Positions 42,500 to 53,506 are shown, counted from the stretch's first letter. The stretch is 64,000 nt of DNA from Mesorhizobium sp. (GCA_019635735.1 JAHBYX010000005.1:1-64000), one strand, 5' to 3'. The notes: generated from the letters alone by a model not told the origin. Program-made: numbers and translations.

Positions 42500-42526
42500 A
42501 GCCCCGCGATCACTCGCGGGGCTTCC
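42500..42526 (+). terminator. Terminator after the first small paralog
   Basis: AGCCCCGCGA-TCAC-TCGCGGGGCT is a perfect 10-bp hairpin followed by TCC. It is 34 nt beyond the stop of the first small gene; the weak T-run makes efficiency uncertain. Confidence 0.6.
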
Positions 42527-42664
42527 TGGATCGTTCGAACAGATTTACTCCAGGACGCACGCGCAATCCCATGCGCGTGCCGCATCGCTGCACTGCACAA
42601 TAGAGCATTTCGCGCTCGCAGCATAAGGACTAGTCTCAGCTGTCTTCAACAGACGGGTGCGACA

Positions 42665-42829
42665 ATGACCCCTCGTGCTTTCGCCAATTCCCTGCGCGGC
42701 TTCATCGAAGTAGCCGCCTCCGCGATATCCGCGTCCGCGGCCGTCGAGAGCGGCAAGCATCCTGACGCACGCGCGCTGCGTCGGCTCGGAATCGACCCTG
42801 AGCGCTTCCGTGAGATCAGGCGGTTCTGA
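42665..42829 (+). CDS. 54-residue small protein, second of two paralogs
   Basis: This frame encodes 54 residues starting MTPRAFANSLRGFIEVAASA, again with an Ala-rich N-terminal half, and ends LRRLGIDPERFREIRRF. Aligned without gaps to its neighbour it shares residues 40-54 except one, and scattered N-terminal positions (Phe6, Leu10, Gly12, Ser22). The ribosome-binding site is weak (GGGTG). Its last 14 nt overlap the convergent DUF5615 gene. Function is unknown. Confidence 0.6.
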   Translation: MTPRAFANSLRGFIEVAASAISASAAVESGKHPDARALRRLGIDPERFREIRRF

Positions 42830-43166
42830 ACGTTTCCTTCCTGACCTCGACGATCTGCTCGCCGCCCTCAAAGGCAGCGACGACCGCCGGGAGCGAAGGT
42901 TCGAGCAGCGCCCACAAACGGGTCGTCGTCATATTGCCGAGACGTATCCAGAGCAACGGTGTCTGCAGTATCCCGCGCGCCGCGAGGTCAGTGAAGTCTT
43001 CGTCCTTCGTGACCAGAACCGCGCCGGTTGCGGCTGCGAAGTGCGCCACCTCGATATCGTGCGCGTCTCCCGCCAATTGTTCGGTCACATGTGTCGCCTC
43101 GTGACCCGCTTCCCTCAATCGCCTTGCAAGCATTGGCGAAAGCTGGGCATCGACAAGAAAACGCAT
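42816..43166 (-). CDS. DUF5615 PIN-like protein (toxin candidate)
   Basis: The 116-residue protein matches the DUF5615 family, a compact PIN-like nuclease fold. The N-terminal Asp6 (FLVDAQLSPML) and the VTKDEDFTDLA acidic cluster are the expected metal ligands. Such genes usually pair with DUF433, as here (2-nt gap), and are predicted toxins; activity has not, to my knowledge, been broadly shown. Its 3' end overlaps the second small paralog by 14 nt on the opposite strand. Confidence 0.8.
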   Translation of the reverse strand: MRFLVDAQLSPMLARRLREAGHEATHVTEQLAGDAHDIEVAHFAAATGAVLVTKDEDFTDLAARGILQTPLLWIRLGNMTTTRLWALLEPSLPAVVAAFEGGEQIVEVRKETFRTA

Positions 43167-43168
43167 CG

Positions 43169-43456
43169 CTACGCGGCGATCACGACACGATGATCGACCG
43201 CGCCTGCGGCATACCGGAGCGCAGCGGCAATATCCTCAGCTGTCAGATACGGGAACTCAGCGACGAGATCGTCGACCGTATCTCCTTCAGCGATGGCCGC
43301 GACGATATCGCTTACCCGAACGCGTGTACCACGAATACGCGCACGTCCGCCGCAGATATCCGCATCGAACACGATACGCGGATCGGCATCCGGACGTCCT
43401 GCTGCAGCACTGCGCATTTGCTTGTCGTTTGCCAAGGTTCCCTCCTTGGAACTCAT
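43169..43456 (-). CDS. DUF433 protein (antitoxin candidate)
   Basis: The 95-residue protein contains RIVFDADICGGRARIRGTRVR-type sequence and VSDIVAAIAEGDTVDDLVAEFPYL, the DUF433 winged-helix-like signature. In DUF433/DUF5615 pairs it is the predicted DNA-binding antitoxin. The start at 43456 has GGAACC upstream; a later ATG (MRSAAAG) is possible. It converges on no gene and is transcribed just after trmB's stop region on the same strand, 44 nt from trmB. Confidence 0.8.
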   Translation of the reverse strand: MSSKEGTLANDKQMRSAAAGRPDADPRIVFDADICGGRARIRGTRVRVSDIVAAIAEGDTVDDLVAEFPYLTAEDIAAALRYAAGAVDHRVVIAA

Positions 43457-43500
43457 GGAGACAAGCCTATCGCAATCGCATCGGATGTAAATGCAGCGGC

Positions 43501-44199
43501 TTACCGCCTGACAAATCTCAGATAGGCCGGCGTCCGCCCTTCGCGGAGCGCCTTGGCTTCGTAGCGGGTTCCCGGCCAGCCTTCGTATGGCTTGCGCCAG
43601 TCGTCGGGCGTGCTTGCCTGCCAGACGAAGTCCCCGTGTCGCGTGGTCTGGAGCAGCGTCCAGTTGACATAGTGCTCGATGTCGGAGGCGAAGCGGAACA
43701 ATCCGCCGGGCTTCAACGCCCGGGCGAAGCGGTCGAGGTTCGCCCGGTTCACGAACCGGCGCTTCCAGTGTTTCTTCTTCGGCCAGGGATCCGGATAGAA
43801 AAGATCGATCCGGTCGAGCGATCCGGCCGGCAGCCAGTCGAGGAGGGCGGTCGCGTCGTCGTCGTAGAGACGGATGTTGTCGCGGGGCTCGCGTTCGAGC
43901 ATGCGCAGCAGACTCGCCATGCCGTTGACGAAGGGCTCGACGCCGATAAAACCTGTATCGGGCTCGGTTCCGGACGCGTGGTGCAGATGCTCGCCGCCGC
44001 CGAAGCCGATTTCAAGCACGACGCTCCGAACCGGAACCGGAAACAGTTCGCGCAGATTCGCCGGGGCGGGGACGCCTGGATCCACCCTCAGCCGCGGCAG
44101 GACATCGGCCAGAGCCACTGCCTGCATCGGGCGGATGGTCTTGCCGTGCCGGCGGCCGAAGAACGCCTCGGCTGTGCGCTTGCGGCGTTCCTCGGTCAT
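43501..44199 (-). CDS. trmB: tRNA (guanine-46-N7)-methyltransferase
   Basis: The 232-residue protein methylates G46 in the variable loop of tRNAs. Motifs are [17 protein letters not shown] (SAM), [31 protein letters not shown] and [20 protein letters not shown] placed the start at 44199 ([17 protein letters not shown]). The preceding gene on this strand is metK, whose stop is 8 nt upstream, so they are probably cotranscribed, as in many rhizobia. Confidence 0.95.
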   Translation of the reverse strand: MTEERRKRTAEAFFGRRHGKTIRPMQAVALADVLPRLRVDPGVPAPANLRELFPVPVRSVVLEIGFGGGEHLHHASGTEPDTGFIGVEPFVNGMASLLRMLEREPRDNIRLYDDDATALLDWLPAGSLDRIDLFYPDPWPKKKHWKRRFVNRANLDRFARALKPGGLFRFASDIEHYVNWTLLQTTRHGDFVWQASTPDDWRKPYEGWPGTRYEAKALREGRTPAYLRFVRR

Positions 44200-44207
44200 C
44201 TGGCCGG

Positions 44208-45479
<1,272 letters not shown>

Positions 45480-45536
45480 GGGGTGTCCCCTCTGGAAAAG
45501 CCGGCTCGACACGATCGCCCGCACGGTCGGCGCCTC

Positions 45537-45564
45537 TGTTAGAAAAGCGGCAGGGAGTCGTCAA
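45537..45564 (-). promoter_or_regulatory. Probable sigma-70 promoter of metK
   Basis: On the minus strand CTTGACG (TTGACG at forward 45559-45564) is followed after 16-17 nt by CTAACA/TAACAG (forward 45537-45542). This matches the rhizobial -35 well and the -10 moderately. I see no SAM riboswitch in the leader. Confidence 0.45.
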
Positions 45565-45663
45565 GCCGGGCACAAAGGTTCATCGCCCCCGGAATCGACG
45601 CGAATCCGACGGCACCGTCATACCTGACGACGGTATCCTTCTAGAGCACTACCTGCCCGACGC

Positions 45664-46077
45664 TCAGTCTTCGTCGGAAGCCAGCGCTTTCACGAGATCG
45701 ATGATCTTGCGGCGAACCCGCACGTCCGCGATTCTCGCGAATGCCCGGTTGAGCTGGATGCCTTCGGCACTGTTCAGAAAATCCACGACGAAACTGGTGG
45801 ATGAGTCCTCGGCGAAGCCCCCGGCGGTTGCGCCATCCTGCCCCGGCGCGTCTTCGAAGAAGAAGGAGACCGGCACGCTGAGGATGGACGCGATCGCCTG
45901 GAGCCGGCTGGCGCCGACGCGATTCGTGCCTTTCTCATATTTCTGAATCTGCTGAAAGGTTATTCCGAGGCTCTCGCCAAGCTTCTCCTGGCTCATTCCG
46001 AGCATGTTCCGGCGCAGTCTTATCCTGCTTCCAACGTGAATATCGATCGGGTTTGGTTTCTTCTTGTTCTCTGCCAT
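45664..46077 (-). CDS. phrR: XRE-family regulator PhrR/PraR
   Basis: This 137-residue regulator has a helix-turn-helix at about residues 14-70 (HVGSRIRLRRNMLGMSQEKL, GITFQQIQKYEKGTNRVGAS) and an acidic C-terminal region. Position beside lnt (actA) and metK identifies it as the rhizobial PhrR/PraR, described as low-pH inducible in Sinorhizobium and as a repressor of quorum-sensing and biofilm genes in Rhizobium leguminosarum. I chose ATG 46077 (MAENKKKPNPIDIHVG). Target genes in this organism are inferred only. Confidence 0.85.
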   Translation of the reverse strand: MAENKKKPNPIDIHVGSRIRLRRNMLGMSQEKLGESLGITFQQIQKYEKGTNRVGASRLQAIASILSVPVSFFFEDAPGQDGATAGGFAEDSSTSFVVDFLNSAEGIQLNRAFARIADVRVRRKIIDLVKALASDED

Positions 46078-46218
46078 TTTTCCCTCGCCGCTTTGCACGG
46101 CCGTTTGGTGCTTTTCCCGCCAACCTCCCTGCTCTTTCGGCACAAGGCCCCAATATTCATGCCCGAAAGAGCCAATCCACGACTGGCAATCGACAATGTG
46201 AACACCCTTCTACACTTG

Positions 46219-47802
46219 TCAATTCATGCGCGTTCGCCCGAATAGATAGATACCACACGCGCAGATTGCGAAAAAGCCGACGATGAGGAGACCGTTAATA
46301 TCCGGGGAACCAAGTGGAGGAGGCCGCTTCGAAAGCGTCAATTCGATGTCCAGATTGCCAATGCCGTTTAAGGCGAAGCCATCGACTATGCGCCCGTCCG
46401 GTCCGACGACTGCGGAAATGCCGTTGTTGGCGGCACGCAGAAGCGGGCGTCCGTATTCCACGGCGCGCAGTTGCGCCTGCCGGAAGTGCTGGTAGGGGCC
46501 TGGCGTATCGCCATACCAGGCATCGTTGGTCACGTTGAGGATGACATCCGCCCCCGCAACGGAGGGACCGACCTCGCCGGGGAAGATCGCCTCGTAGCAA
46601 ATGAGAGGCAGCGCCCGCGCTCCGCCGGGCAGGTCGAGCAGCCGTCGTTCCGTCCCTTCCGAGAAGCTCAACGGCGTCGAGACGATCTTCTTCATCCCCA
46701 AGCGGGTGAGCAGTTTCTCAAACGGCAGATACTCTCCAAACGGGACGAGATGCATCTTGTCGGAGGCACCGACAATCTCGCCGCGGTCGTTGATCGCCAC
46801 GATAGAGTTATAGTAGCGGGCATCGTCGCTCTCGCCCGCCCTACCCTCCGAGCGCACCGCGCCTGCGAGCAGGACCTGTCCATCCTCGAGCGCGGCGCCG
46901 AGGGCCGCGAGCGCGTCCGGCCGATCGGTGAAGAGGAAGGGCACGGCGGTCTCGGGCCAGACGATCACCGTCGGGCGACGCTTTCCTTCCGCCGGCGGCG
47001 CGACGGTCATGTCGAGATAGGTCTTGAAGATCCTGTCGCGCACGGACGTATCCCATTTCTCCGACTGGTCGATCGATGGCTGGACGATCCGCACAGCCAT
47101 CGTCCTGCCGTCCGCCACCGGCGCGGGGCGGAGCATGCCGAAAGCGACGTCGGCCGCAACCAGCACCGACACAAGGAGCGCACCGATCCGGACATGCCGG
47201 CGGGACGCAAGCAGCGCCGGCATGGCGAAGACGAAGACGGCCAGCGCGTTCATGCCGTAGAGGCCGGCGATCGAGGCCGGCTGCATCAGGAGAGGGGTCG
47301 GCATCGCCGCATAGCCGATTGCGTTCCACGGAAAGCCCGTCAGCACGACTGCGCGCAGCCATTCCGCGAACCCGAATCCGAACGCGAGCGCGAAGATGCG
47401 GCCGATCCCGTTCGACCAGAACAGGCGTGCAAGCGACGTAGCGAGGCCGTAGAAGATCGCAAGGCCCGCCGGCAGCACGACGATCGCCAGCGGCAGCGCC
47501 CAGGCAAAGCTCTCGGCCTCCACGAGAAGGGCGTTGCCCACCCACCAGAGGCCAGTGAGGAAATAGCCGAAGCCGAACCACCAGCCGACGGAGAAAGCCG
47601 GCTTGAGGCGCCCGAGGAGGCGCGCGCGACCCTCCACCACCGCCCCGTCGATCAGCCAGACGAGGACTGGGAAGGACACCAGGCAAACCGCGAAGAAATC
47701 GAACGGCGCCTGGGCGAGAGTTGCCAATGCGCCGGCGGCGAACGCCACGAGCGCGCGCCTCCATCCCCACAGCAGAATGACCTTGCCGGCCAGCCGCTCC
47801 AT
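46219..47802 (-). CDS. lnt: Apolipoprotein N-acyltransferase
   Basis: The 527-residue inner-membrane enzyme adds the third acyl chain to lipoproteins. An N-terminal block of about six membrane helices is followed by a nitrilase-like domain with the catalytic triad Glu284 (WPETAVPF), Lys349 ([15 protein letters not shown]) and Cys402 (LICYEAIFP). ATG 47802 ([17 protein letters not shown]) is the best start. In Sinorhizobium the homolog is actA, needed for acid and copper tolerance. phrR follows after 141 nt. Confidence 0.95.
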   Translation of the reverse strand: MERLAGKVILLWGWRRALVAFAAGALATLAQAPFDFFAVCLVSFPVLVWLIDGAVVEGRARLLGRLKPAFSVGWWFGFGYFLTGLWWVGNALLVEAESFAWALPLAIVVLPAGLAIFYGLATSLARLFWSNGIGRIFALAFGFGFAEWLRAVVLTGFPWNAIGYAAMPTPLLMQPASIAGLYGMNALAVFVFAMPALLASRRHVRIGALLVSVLVAADVAFGMLRPAPVADGRTMAVRIVQPSIDQSEKWDTSVRDRIFKTYLDMTVAPPAEGKRRPTVIVWPETAVPFLFTDRPDALAALGAALEDGQVLLAGAVRSEGRAGESDDARYYNSIVAINDRGEIVGASDKMHLVPFGEYLPFEKLLTRLGMKKIVSTPLSFSEGTERRLLDLPGGARALPLICYEAIFPGEVGPSVAGADVILNVTNDAWYGDTPGPYQHFRQAQLRAVEYGRPLLRAANNGISAVVGPDGRIVDGFALNGIGNLDIELTLSKRPPPLGSPDINGLLIVGFFAICACGIYLFGRTRMN

Positions 47803-48034
47803 ACGCGTTTCCCGTCCCCGCGAATCGAGCGCCCGGTGTATCAGGCGGCCGGGGCGCTGCCAAACGGACGCAGGGATTTCCCGAGATTGACTCGGGCGCG
47901 TGTCTTGACTTAAAAGCCCGCGCACGCTCGGGCCGTCGGTCCGGCGCAATTGTTGTTGCGCCGACGCCTGCCTGGCAAACGCTCCTGTTCACAAGACAGA
48001 ACCAAGAAGGGCCGCACACCGCGGTATCAAATAA
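47803..48034. other. Divergent lnt/rpmH spacer
   Basis: This 232-nt region carries both promoters. On the plus strand TTGACT at 47905-47910 is a good -35 candidate for rpmH, although the -10 is GC-rich. I see no DnaA-box cluster or replication origin here. Confidence 0.35.
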
Positions 48035-48169
48035 ATGAAGCGCACCTATCAACCTTCGAAACTCGTTCGCAAGCGTCGCCACGGATTCCGCGCGCGCATG
48101 GCCACCAAGAACGGACGTGCCGTCGTCGCAGCCCGTCGCAACCGCGGCCGCAAGCGGCTGTCGGCCTGA
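48035..48169 (+). CDS. rpmH: 50S ribosomal protein L34
   Basis: The 44-residue protein [20 protein letters not shown]... ending [13 protein letters not shown] is L34, a basic peptide at the 50S polypeptide exit side. ATG at 48035 and TGA at 48167-48169 give the exact usual length. It is the first gene of rpmH-rnpA-yidC, an order conserved from bacteria to bacteria. Confidence 0.97.
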   Translation: MKRTYQPSKLVRKRRHGFRARMATKNGRAVVAARRNRGRKRLSA

Positions 48170-48186
48170 TCCGGGGTCACGAGCCG

Positions 48187-48525
48187 GTGGTGAACCGGCC
48201 GCCGAACAGGCTGCGCAAACGCGCGGAATTCCTTGCCGTCCGGGCTGGCGAAAAGCGCCGCGGGCGGCTTTTCCTCGTGGAAGCTCTCTATCGCGGTGAC
48301 GATGGCGCGCCGCGTTTCGGCGTGACCGTGACCAGGAAGGTCGGCAACGCCGTGGTGCGCAATCGCATCCGGCGCCGTCTCAAGGAAGCGATGCGCGTCC
48401 ATGCCGCTGATGACATGGCGGCGGGGAGCGACTATGTGATCGTCGCGCGGCGCGACGTGCTTGCCGCACCGTTCAGCACATTGAAGGCCGAGCTTGTCCG
48501 GCGTATCCGCGGAACCGACCGATGA
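48187..48525 (+). CDS. rnpA: Ribonuclease P protein component
   Basis: This 112-residue basic protein is the cofactor of the RNase P ribozyme that trims tRNA 5' ends. The family signature is [25 protein letters not shown], followed by a [10 protein letters not shown] segment. Two adjacent GTG codons (48187 and 48190) could start it; the first is better spaced from CGGGG. It lies 17 nt downstream of rpmH and overlaps yidC by 4 nt. Confidence 0.93.
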   Translation: MVNRPPNRLRKRAEFLAVRAGEKRRGRLFLVEALYRGDDGAPRFGVTVTRKVGNAVVRNRIRRRLKEAMRVHAADDMAAGSDYVIVARRDVLAAPFSTLKAELVRRIRGTDR

Positions 48526-50339
48526 CCGATAACAATCGCAACCTGTTCATCACGATCGTGCTGTCGGTCGTCATCCTGACCGTGTGGCAGGTGTTCTTCA
48601 TGCAGCCGCGGATCGAAGCGCAGCGCGAAGCCGCGCGGATCGAACAGGAACGGATTGCATCGGAATCGTCGCCCACGACCCAGGCACCCAGCCAGCCTGC
48701 CGGAACCTCGGTGCCGGGAACGCCGCAGGCGACCGTGCCCGGCCAGGCGACCGCCCCGGCCCAGGCCGACCGCGCCGCGACCGTTGCCGCCGGCAGCCGC
48801 GTCAAGATCGACACGCCGGCCCTTTCCGGATCGATCAACCTGACGGGCGCGCGCATCGACGACGTCAAGCTGAAGGCCTATCACACGGAGGTCGACAAGA
48901 CCTCGCCCAACATCGAGCTGCTCAATCCCGCGTCGCTTCCGAACGGCCAATATGCCGAGATCGGCTATGTCGGCAGCGCCGACGCAGGCGCGATGCCGGG
49001 ACCGGAGACGGTCTGGACCGCGCCCGCGAACGCCACGCTCACGCCGTCGACGCCGGTGACTCTCACGTTCACCAACGACAAGGGCGTGACCTTCACGCGC
49101 ACGATCGCGGTGGACGCGAACTACATGTTCACGGTCAGCGACAAGGTGGACAACACCGGAACCGCCGCCGTCTCGATCCAGAATTACGGACGCGTCACCC
49201 GCTTCGACAAGCCCGCGCATGCCAGCGTCTATGTCATTCACGAGGGCCTCATCGGCGTGACCGGCGAGGAAGGGCTGCAGGAGATCAGCTATTCTACCCT
49301 CGAGGAAGACAAGCGCGTCACGCCCGGCAAGTCGACCGACGGCTGGCTCGGCATCACCGACAAATATTGGGCCGTCGCGCTGGTGCCCTCGGGCGCCCAG
49401 GCCTTCCAGCCGAACTTCTCCTGGTTCGACGACGGGCGTCCGCGGTTCCAGGCCGACTACCTGACCGACCCGATCCAGCTCTCGCCAGGGGCGTCGGCCA
49501 ATGTCGAGACGCTCGTCTTCGCCGGTGCCAAGGAAGTCAACAAGATCCAGGCCTACGAGACCGACCGCCAGATCCGTCAGTTCGACCTCTTGATCGACTG
49601 GGGCTGGTTCTATTTCATCACCAAGCCGATGTTCTGGCTGATCGACAATCTCTACAAGCTGCTCGGCAATTTCGGCCTGGCGATCCTGGCCACCACGGTC
49701 ATCGTCAAGGCCGTTTTCTTCCCGCTCGCCAACAAGAGCTACGCCTCGATGGCGAACATGAAGAAGGTGCAGCCCAAGATGCTCGAGATCCGCGAAAAAT
49801 ACGCGGACGACAAGATGAAGCAGCAGCAGGCGATGATGGAGCTCTACAAGACGGAGAAGATCAATCCGCTCGCCGGCTGCTGGCCGATCCTGATCCAGAT
49901 CCCGGTCTTCTTCGCGCTCTACAAGGTGCTCTACGTGACGATCGAGATGCGCCACGCGCCGTTCTTCGGCTGGATCCAGGACCTCGCGGCGCCGGACCCG
50001 ACCTCGATCTTCAACCTGTTCGGCCTGCTCCCCTACGCGGTGCCCGCCTTCCTGCTGGTCGGCGTCTGGCCGCTGATCATGGGCATCACGATGTTCCTGC
50101 AGATGCGCATGAACCCGACCCCGCCGGACCCGACCCAGGCGATGATCTTCACCTGGATGCCGGTGATCTTCACGTTCATGCTGGCCTCGTTCCCGGCAGG
50201 CCTCGTCATCTACTGGGCCTGGAACAACTTCCTGTCGATCGTCCAGCAGGGCGTCATCATGAAGCGCCAGGGCGCCAAGATAGAGTTGTGGGACAACCTC
50301 GTCGGCCTGTTCAAGAAGAAACCGACGCCGGCTGAATAG
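48522..50339 (+). CDS. yidC: Membrane protein insertase YidC
   Basis: The 605-residue protein inserts membrane proteins with or without SecYEG. After the first transmembrane helix (about 8-26) comes a Pro/Ala/Gln-rich linker and the large periplasmic beta-domain (about 90-360). The conserved insertase core is [59 protein letters not shown] and the final membrane spans ([19 protein letters not shown]). It overlaps rnpA by 4 nt and is followed by a strong terminator. Confidence 0.97.
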   Translation: MTDNNRNLFITIVLSVVILTVWQVFFMQPRIEAQREAARIEQERIASESSPTTQAPSQPAGTSVPGTPQATVPGQATAPAQADRAATVAAGSRVKIDTPALSGSINLTGARIDDVKLKAYHTEVDKTSPNIELLNPASLPNGQYAEIGYVGSADAGAMPGPETVWTAPANATLTPSTPVTLTFTNDKGVTFTRTIAVDANYMFTVSDKVDNTGTAAVSIQNYGRVTRFDKPAHASVYVIHEGLIGVTGEEGLQEISYSTLEEDKRVTPGKSTDGWLGITDKYWAVALVPSGAQAFQPNFSWFDDGRPRFQADYLTDPIQLSPGASANVETLVFAGAKEVNKIQAYETDRQIRQFDLLIDWGWFYFITKPMFWLIDNLYKLLGNFGLAILATTVIVKAVFFPLANKSYASMANMKKVQPKMLEIREKYADDKMKQQQAMMELYKTEKINPLAGCWPILIQIPVFFALYKVLYVTIEMRHAPFFGWIQDLAAPDPTSIFNLFGLLPYAVPAFLLVGVWPLIMGITMFLQMRMNPTPPDPTQAMIFTWMPVIFTFMLASFPAGLVIYWAWNNFLSIVQQGVIMKRQGAKIELWDNLVGLFKKKPTPAE

Positions 50340-50361
50340 CCGGTGTCCCGAAACCTACGGC

Positions 50362-50386
50362 AAGGCCCGCTTCGGCGGGCCTTTCT
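50362..50386 (+). terminator. Intrinsic terminator after yidC
   Basis: AAGGCCCGC-TTCG-GCGGGCCTT is a perfect 9-bp stem with a stable TTCG loop, followed by TCT. It lies 22 nt after the yidC stop. Confidence 0.85.
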
Positions 50387-50523
50387 GTATCGGGACGCGA
50401 GATCGCGGAACTTTGCCCCCACCACATACGTATCTGGATGACGGCCGCCAGGGCGGGTCGGCGTTCACGAACCGGCGGCCGGGCCCGGGCTTTCCGGAAC
50501 TCTCCGGGGAGCCCGGGTTGCCG

Positions 50524-51042
50524 TCAGGCGGTGCGGGCCAGCTTCTTGAACTTGCGCATCACCATGTCGCGCTTGAGCTTGGAGATGTGATCGATGAACA
50601 GAACGCCGTTCAGATGGTCGATCTCATGTTGCAGGCAGGTCGCCATCAGCCCGTCGGCCACCATTTCCTGCTGCTTGCCGTCCTTGTCGACATAGCGCAC
50701 CGTCACCGTGTCCGGGCGCTGGACCTCGGCATAGTAGTCGGGGATCGAGAGGCATCCTTCCTCGTGCACATTCGTGCCTTCTCCCGTCGCCACGATTTCG
50801 GGGTTGAAGAAGATCTGCGGCGCCTGCGGCTCGCCTTCCTTGGCAATGTCGATGACGACCAGGCGCAACGGCTCGCCGACCTGGATCGCCGCAAGGCCTA
50901 TTCCCGGCGCGTCGTACATCGTGTCCAGCATGTCGCCGGCAAACTTCAGGAGGTGCGAGTCGACGCGTTCCACCGGCTTTGAAACCTGGCGGAGCAGCGG
51001 ATCGGGCAGGATGATGAGCGGCTTGATCGACATCCGGCTCAC
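50524..51042 (-). CDS. def: Peptide deformylase
   Basis: The 172-residue metalloenzyme removes the formyl group from new proteins. Its three motifs are intact: [18 protein letters not shown] and [15 protein letters not shown]. The start at 51042 gives [24 protein letters not shown] 51033 is an alternative. In rhizobia def normally heads def-fmt-truA next to rmuC; here rmuC is divergent at 91 nt, but fmt and truA are not downstream. A GC-rich palindrome (AGCCCGGG-type) downstream may terminate it. Confidence 0.95.
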   Translation of the reverse strand: MSRMSIKPLIILPDPLLRQVSKPVERVDSHLLKFAGDMLDTMYDAPGIGLAAIQVGEPLRLVVIDIAKEGEPQAPQIFFNPEIVATGEGTNVHEEGCLSIPDYYAEVQRPDTVTVRYVDKDGKQQEMVADGLMATCLQHEIDHLNGVLFIDHISKLKRDMVMRKFKKLARTA

Positions 51043-51133
51043 CTAAGACCTGCGTCCGGAAGCGTCAACATCGGCAATGCCGCTGTTCCCGTTTTGATCT
51101 GACGTGCGCCGCCGAATCGCATAGACTGGCACG

Positions 51134-52387
51134 ATGAACGATTTCTCCGCCCTGCTCGACCAGCCGGTTCTTCAACTCGGGGCATCGATTGTCACGCTGG
51201 GTCAGGCCCTTATCGCCGCCGGCGGCGTCGTCGTCCTGTTGATCGTCCTCCTTGCCGTCGCGCTGTGGTGGGCCTCGAACGCGCGCGCGGCAGCAGCGGC
51301 CGAAGCCGCACAGCTTGCCCGCGACGCCGAGATGCGCATGGCCGAGATCATGCGCCAGCAGATCGAGATGCAGGGCCGGATGGGCCAGATGAACGAGGCG
51401 CTGAGTGCGCGCCAGGCGGAACTGAACCAGTCGCTCGGCCAGCGGCTGGACGCCATGACAGGGCGCATCGGCCAGACGATGACCGAGCAGACCCGCTCGA
51501 CGCACGAAAGCCTTGCCAAGCTGCAGGAGCGCCTGGCGGTGATCGACACCGCGCAGGGCAACATCCAGTCGCTCGCCGGTCAGGTGGTGCAGTTGCAGGC
51601 GATCCTGTCCAACAAGCAGACGCGCGGCGCCTTCGGCCAGTCGCGCATGGAGGCGATCGTGGCGGACGGGCTCCCGGCCGGCGCCTACGAGTTCCAGGCG
51701 ACGCTGTCCAACGGCAGCCGGCCGGACTGCCTTGTGAGGATGCCGAACGGCACGCCGCCGCTCGTCATCGACGCCAAATTTCCGCTCGAAGCGTGGAACG
51801 CGATCCGAGCCGCCGAGGCCGCGGACAATCCCGGCGATGCGCCAAAGGCCGCCGCCCAGGCCTTCCGGCGCGACGTCGAGGTGCACATCCGCGCGATTTC
51901 GGAAAAGTACCTGCTGACGGGCGAGACGCAGGACACGGCGTTCATGTTCGTGCCGTCCGAATCGATCTTTGCCGAGATCCACGAGAACTTCGAGGCGCTG
52001 GTCCAGCGCGCGCACCGCGCCCGCATCGTCATCGTCTCGCCCTCGCTTTTGATGCTGTCGATCCAGGTCATTCAGTCGGTGCTCAAGGACGCGCGGATGC
52101 GCGAGCAGGCGCATCTCATCCAGGGCGAGGTGATCCGTCTGATGGAGGATCTCTCCCGCCTCGACGACCGCGTGCGCAAGCTGCAGGGCCACTTCGCTCT
52201 GACCGCCAAGGACATCGACCAGATCGTCACCTCAGCCGACAAGCTCGCCAAGCGCGGCCAGAAGATCGAGGCGCTGGAGTTTGGCGGCGAAGCGGCGGGC
52301 GGTTCCGAGAGTCCGGGCGCCGCGGAACCCTCGGTCGGTTCCCGCACCGGCCAGTTGCGGCTCAGGGTCGTCGATGGAGACGAGTGA
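51134..52387 (+). CDS. rmuC: DNA recombination protein RmuC
   Basis: The 417-residue protein has an N-terminal membrane anchor (about 22-42, LIAAGGVVVLLIVLLAVALWW), a coiled-coil (about 50-140) and the RmuC nuclease-like domain with AFGQSRMEAIVADGL, CLVRMPNGTPPLVIDAKFPLE and FMFVPSESIFAEIHENF. RmuC limits inversions at short inverted repeats in E. coli, so a nuclease function on unusual DNA is likely. It is divergent from def and followed by a convergent enolase-superfamily gene. Confidence 0.93.
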   Translation: MNDFSALLDQPVLQLGASIVTLGQALIAAGGVVVLLIVLLAVALWWASNARAAAAAEAAQLARDAEMRMAEIMRQQIEMQGRMGQMNEALSARQAELNQSLGQRLDAMTGRIGQTMTEQTRSTHESLAKLQERLAVIDTAQGNIQSLAGQVVQLQAILSNKQTRGAFGQSRMEAIVADGLPAGAYEFQATLSNGSRPDCLVRMPNGTPPLVIDAKFPLEAWNAIRAAEAADNPGDAPKAAAQAFRRDVEVHIRAISEKYLLTGETQDTAFMFVPSESIFAEIHENFEALVQRAHRARIVIVSPSLLMLSIQVIQSVLKDARMREQAHLIQGEVIRLMEDLSRLDDRVRKLQGHFALTAKDIDQIVTSADKLAKRGQKIEALEFGGEAAGGSESPGAAEPSVGSRTGQLRLRVVDGDE

Positions 52388-52402
52388 GGCCGTCCCGGAG
52401 CT

Positions 52403-53506
52403 TCATTGCGACAGGGCAGAAATGCGCTTCTCGTCCCACTCTATTCCGAAGCCCGGATTATCAGGCAAGATCGCCCGGCCGTCCCTTATCTGCAGCGGCT
52501 CGCGCAGAATCGCGTCGGCCCAATCCACATATTCGAGCCAGTGCGAGGTGGCGGAGGCAGCGAGGGCATGGGCGCTCATCTCCGGCATGAGATGCGTCGA
52601 GACGGGTATCCCGGCGGCCGCCGCGACCCCTGCCGCCTGAAGCCAGCCGGTTACGCCACCGATCCGCGAGATATCGGGCATTGCGAGGTCGCACGCGTTC
52701 GCCTGCACGGCCTGCAGCATCGCCTCGCAACCATTGAAATTCTCGCCGATCTGGATGGGTAGGTCTAGTTCGTCGGCGAGTGCCGCCGCTCCCGAATAGT
52801 CGTCGTGCCGAATCGGCTCCTCGAGCCATAGCAGGCCCTTCTCCTCTAGCGCGCGTCCGCGCGCCCGTGCTTCGACCAGCGACAGCGCCTGATTGTAGTC
52901 GACCATCAGGGGCCGGTCGGTCAGGGAGCGGACGACGTCGACGGCAACGAGGTCCTCGGCAAGTGTCGGATAGCCGAGGCGAAGCTTGATTGCGCCCAGT
53001 TCCAGTTCCAGCAACCGTTCGGCCTGCCTGCCCAGTTCGGCAGGCGGAGCAAGTCCCAGCCCGCGGCTGTCGTAGGCTGCCAGCGTCCCGGGAGCACCAC
53101 CGAGCAGGCGCGCGACGGGCAAGCCAGCGGCTCTGCCCAGCGCGTCCCAAACGGCCATGTCGAGCAGAGACAAAGCCATGCGGACCGTTCCCGTCACACC
53201 AAGCAGGGCATAGCGCCGGCCGAGGCACTGTTGCAGTTGAAGAGGCGATGCCGCAGTGCCCTTTGCCAGATCGGCTGCTTCCGACGTCGTGCGGGCAATC
53301 GAAACCGCGCCGGCGGGCGTGTAGCCGAAAACGTAGGCGCGGCCGGTGACGCCTTCTTCCATGTCGAGATCGAGCAGGACGAGCGGCACCTTGGTGACGG
53401 TCGCCGCGCTCGTGCCGAGCGGGAAGTTCAACGGCACGTCGACCACCCGCACCCTGCTTGTTCTGATCGTCAGACCGCCGCCAACAACAGTACCCGCCAT
53501 GATCAC
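52403..53506 (-). CDS. Enolase-superfamily enzyme (mandelate racemase/muconate lactonizing group)
   Basis: This 367-residue enzyme has the MR/MLE barrel: AIKLRLGYP with the Lys-x-Arg catalytic strand, VDYNQALS and WLEEPIRHDD as metal ligands, IGENFNG and the late HLMPEMSAHALA with a catalytic His. These features match the mandelate-racemase-like group more than muconate cycloisomerases, but many such enzymes are acid-sugar dehydratases. Substrate cannot be assigned. Starts at 53506 or 53500 are both possible. It has no evident operon partners. Confidence 0.85.
   Translation of the reverse strand: MIMAGTVVGGGLTIRTSRVRVVDVPLNFPLGTSAATVTKVPLVLLDLDMEEGVTGRAYVFGYTPAGAVSIARTTSEAADLAKGTAASPLQLQQCLGRRYALLGVTGTVRMALSLLDMAVWDALGRAAGLPVARLLGGAPGTLAAYDSRGLGLAPPAELGRQAERLLELELGAIKLRLGYPTLAEDLVAVDVVRSLTDRPLMVDYNQALSLVEARARGRALEEKGLLWLEEPIRHDDYSGAAALADELDLPIQIGENFNGCEAMLQAVQANACDLAMPDISRIGGVTGWLQAAGVAAAAGIPVSTHLMPEMSAHALAASATSHWLEYVDWADAILREPLQIRDGRAILPDNPGFGIEWDEKRISALSQ

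Noticed and set aside
42500..42545. tRNA gene near GTTCGAACAG
   Set aside because: The GTTCGAA string is present, but there is no acceptor stem or D-loop around it; the neighbouring hairpin is a terminator.
45480..45663. SAM riboswitch upstream of metK
   Set aside because: The 184-nt leader region has a promoter but I could not fit SAM-II or other known SAM-binding consensus helices.
47803..48034. Chromosome origin beside rpmH
   Set aside because: The rpmH-rnpA region is near oriC in some bacteria, but there is no dnaA gene or DnaA-box cluster here, and rhizobial origins usually lie elsewhere.
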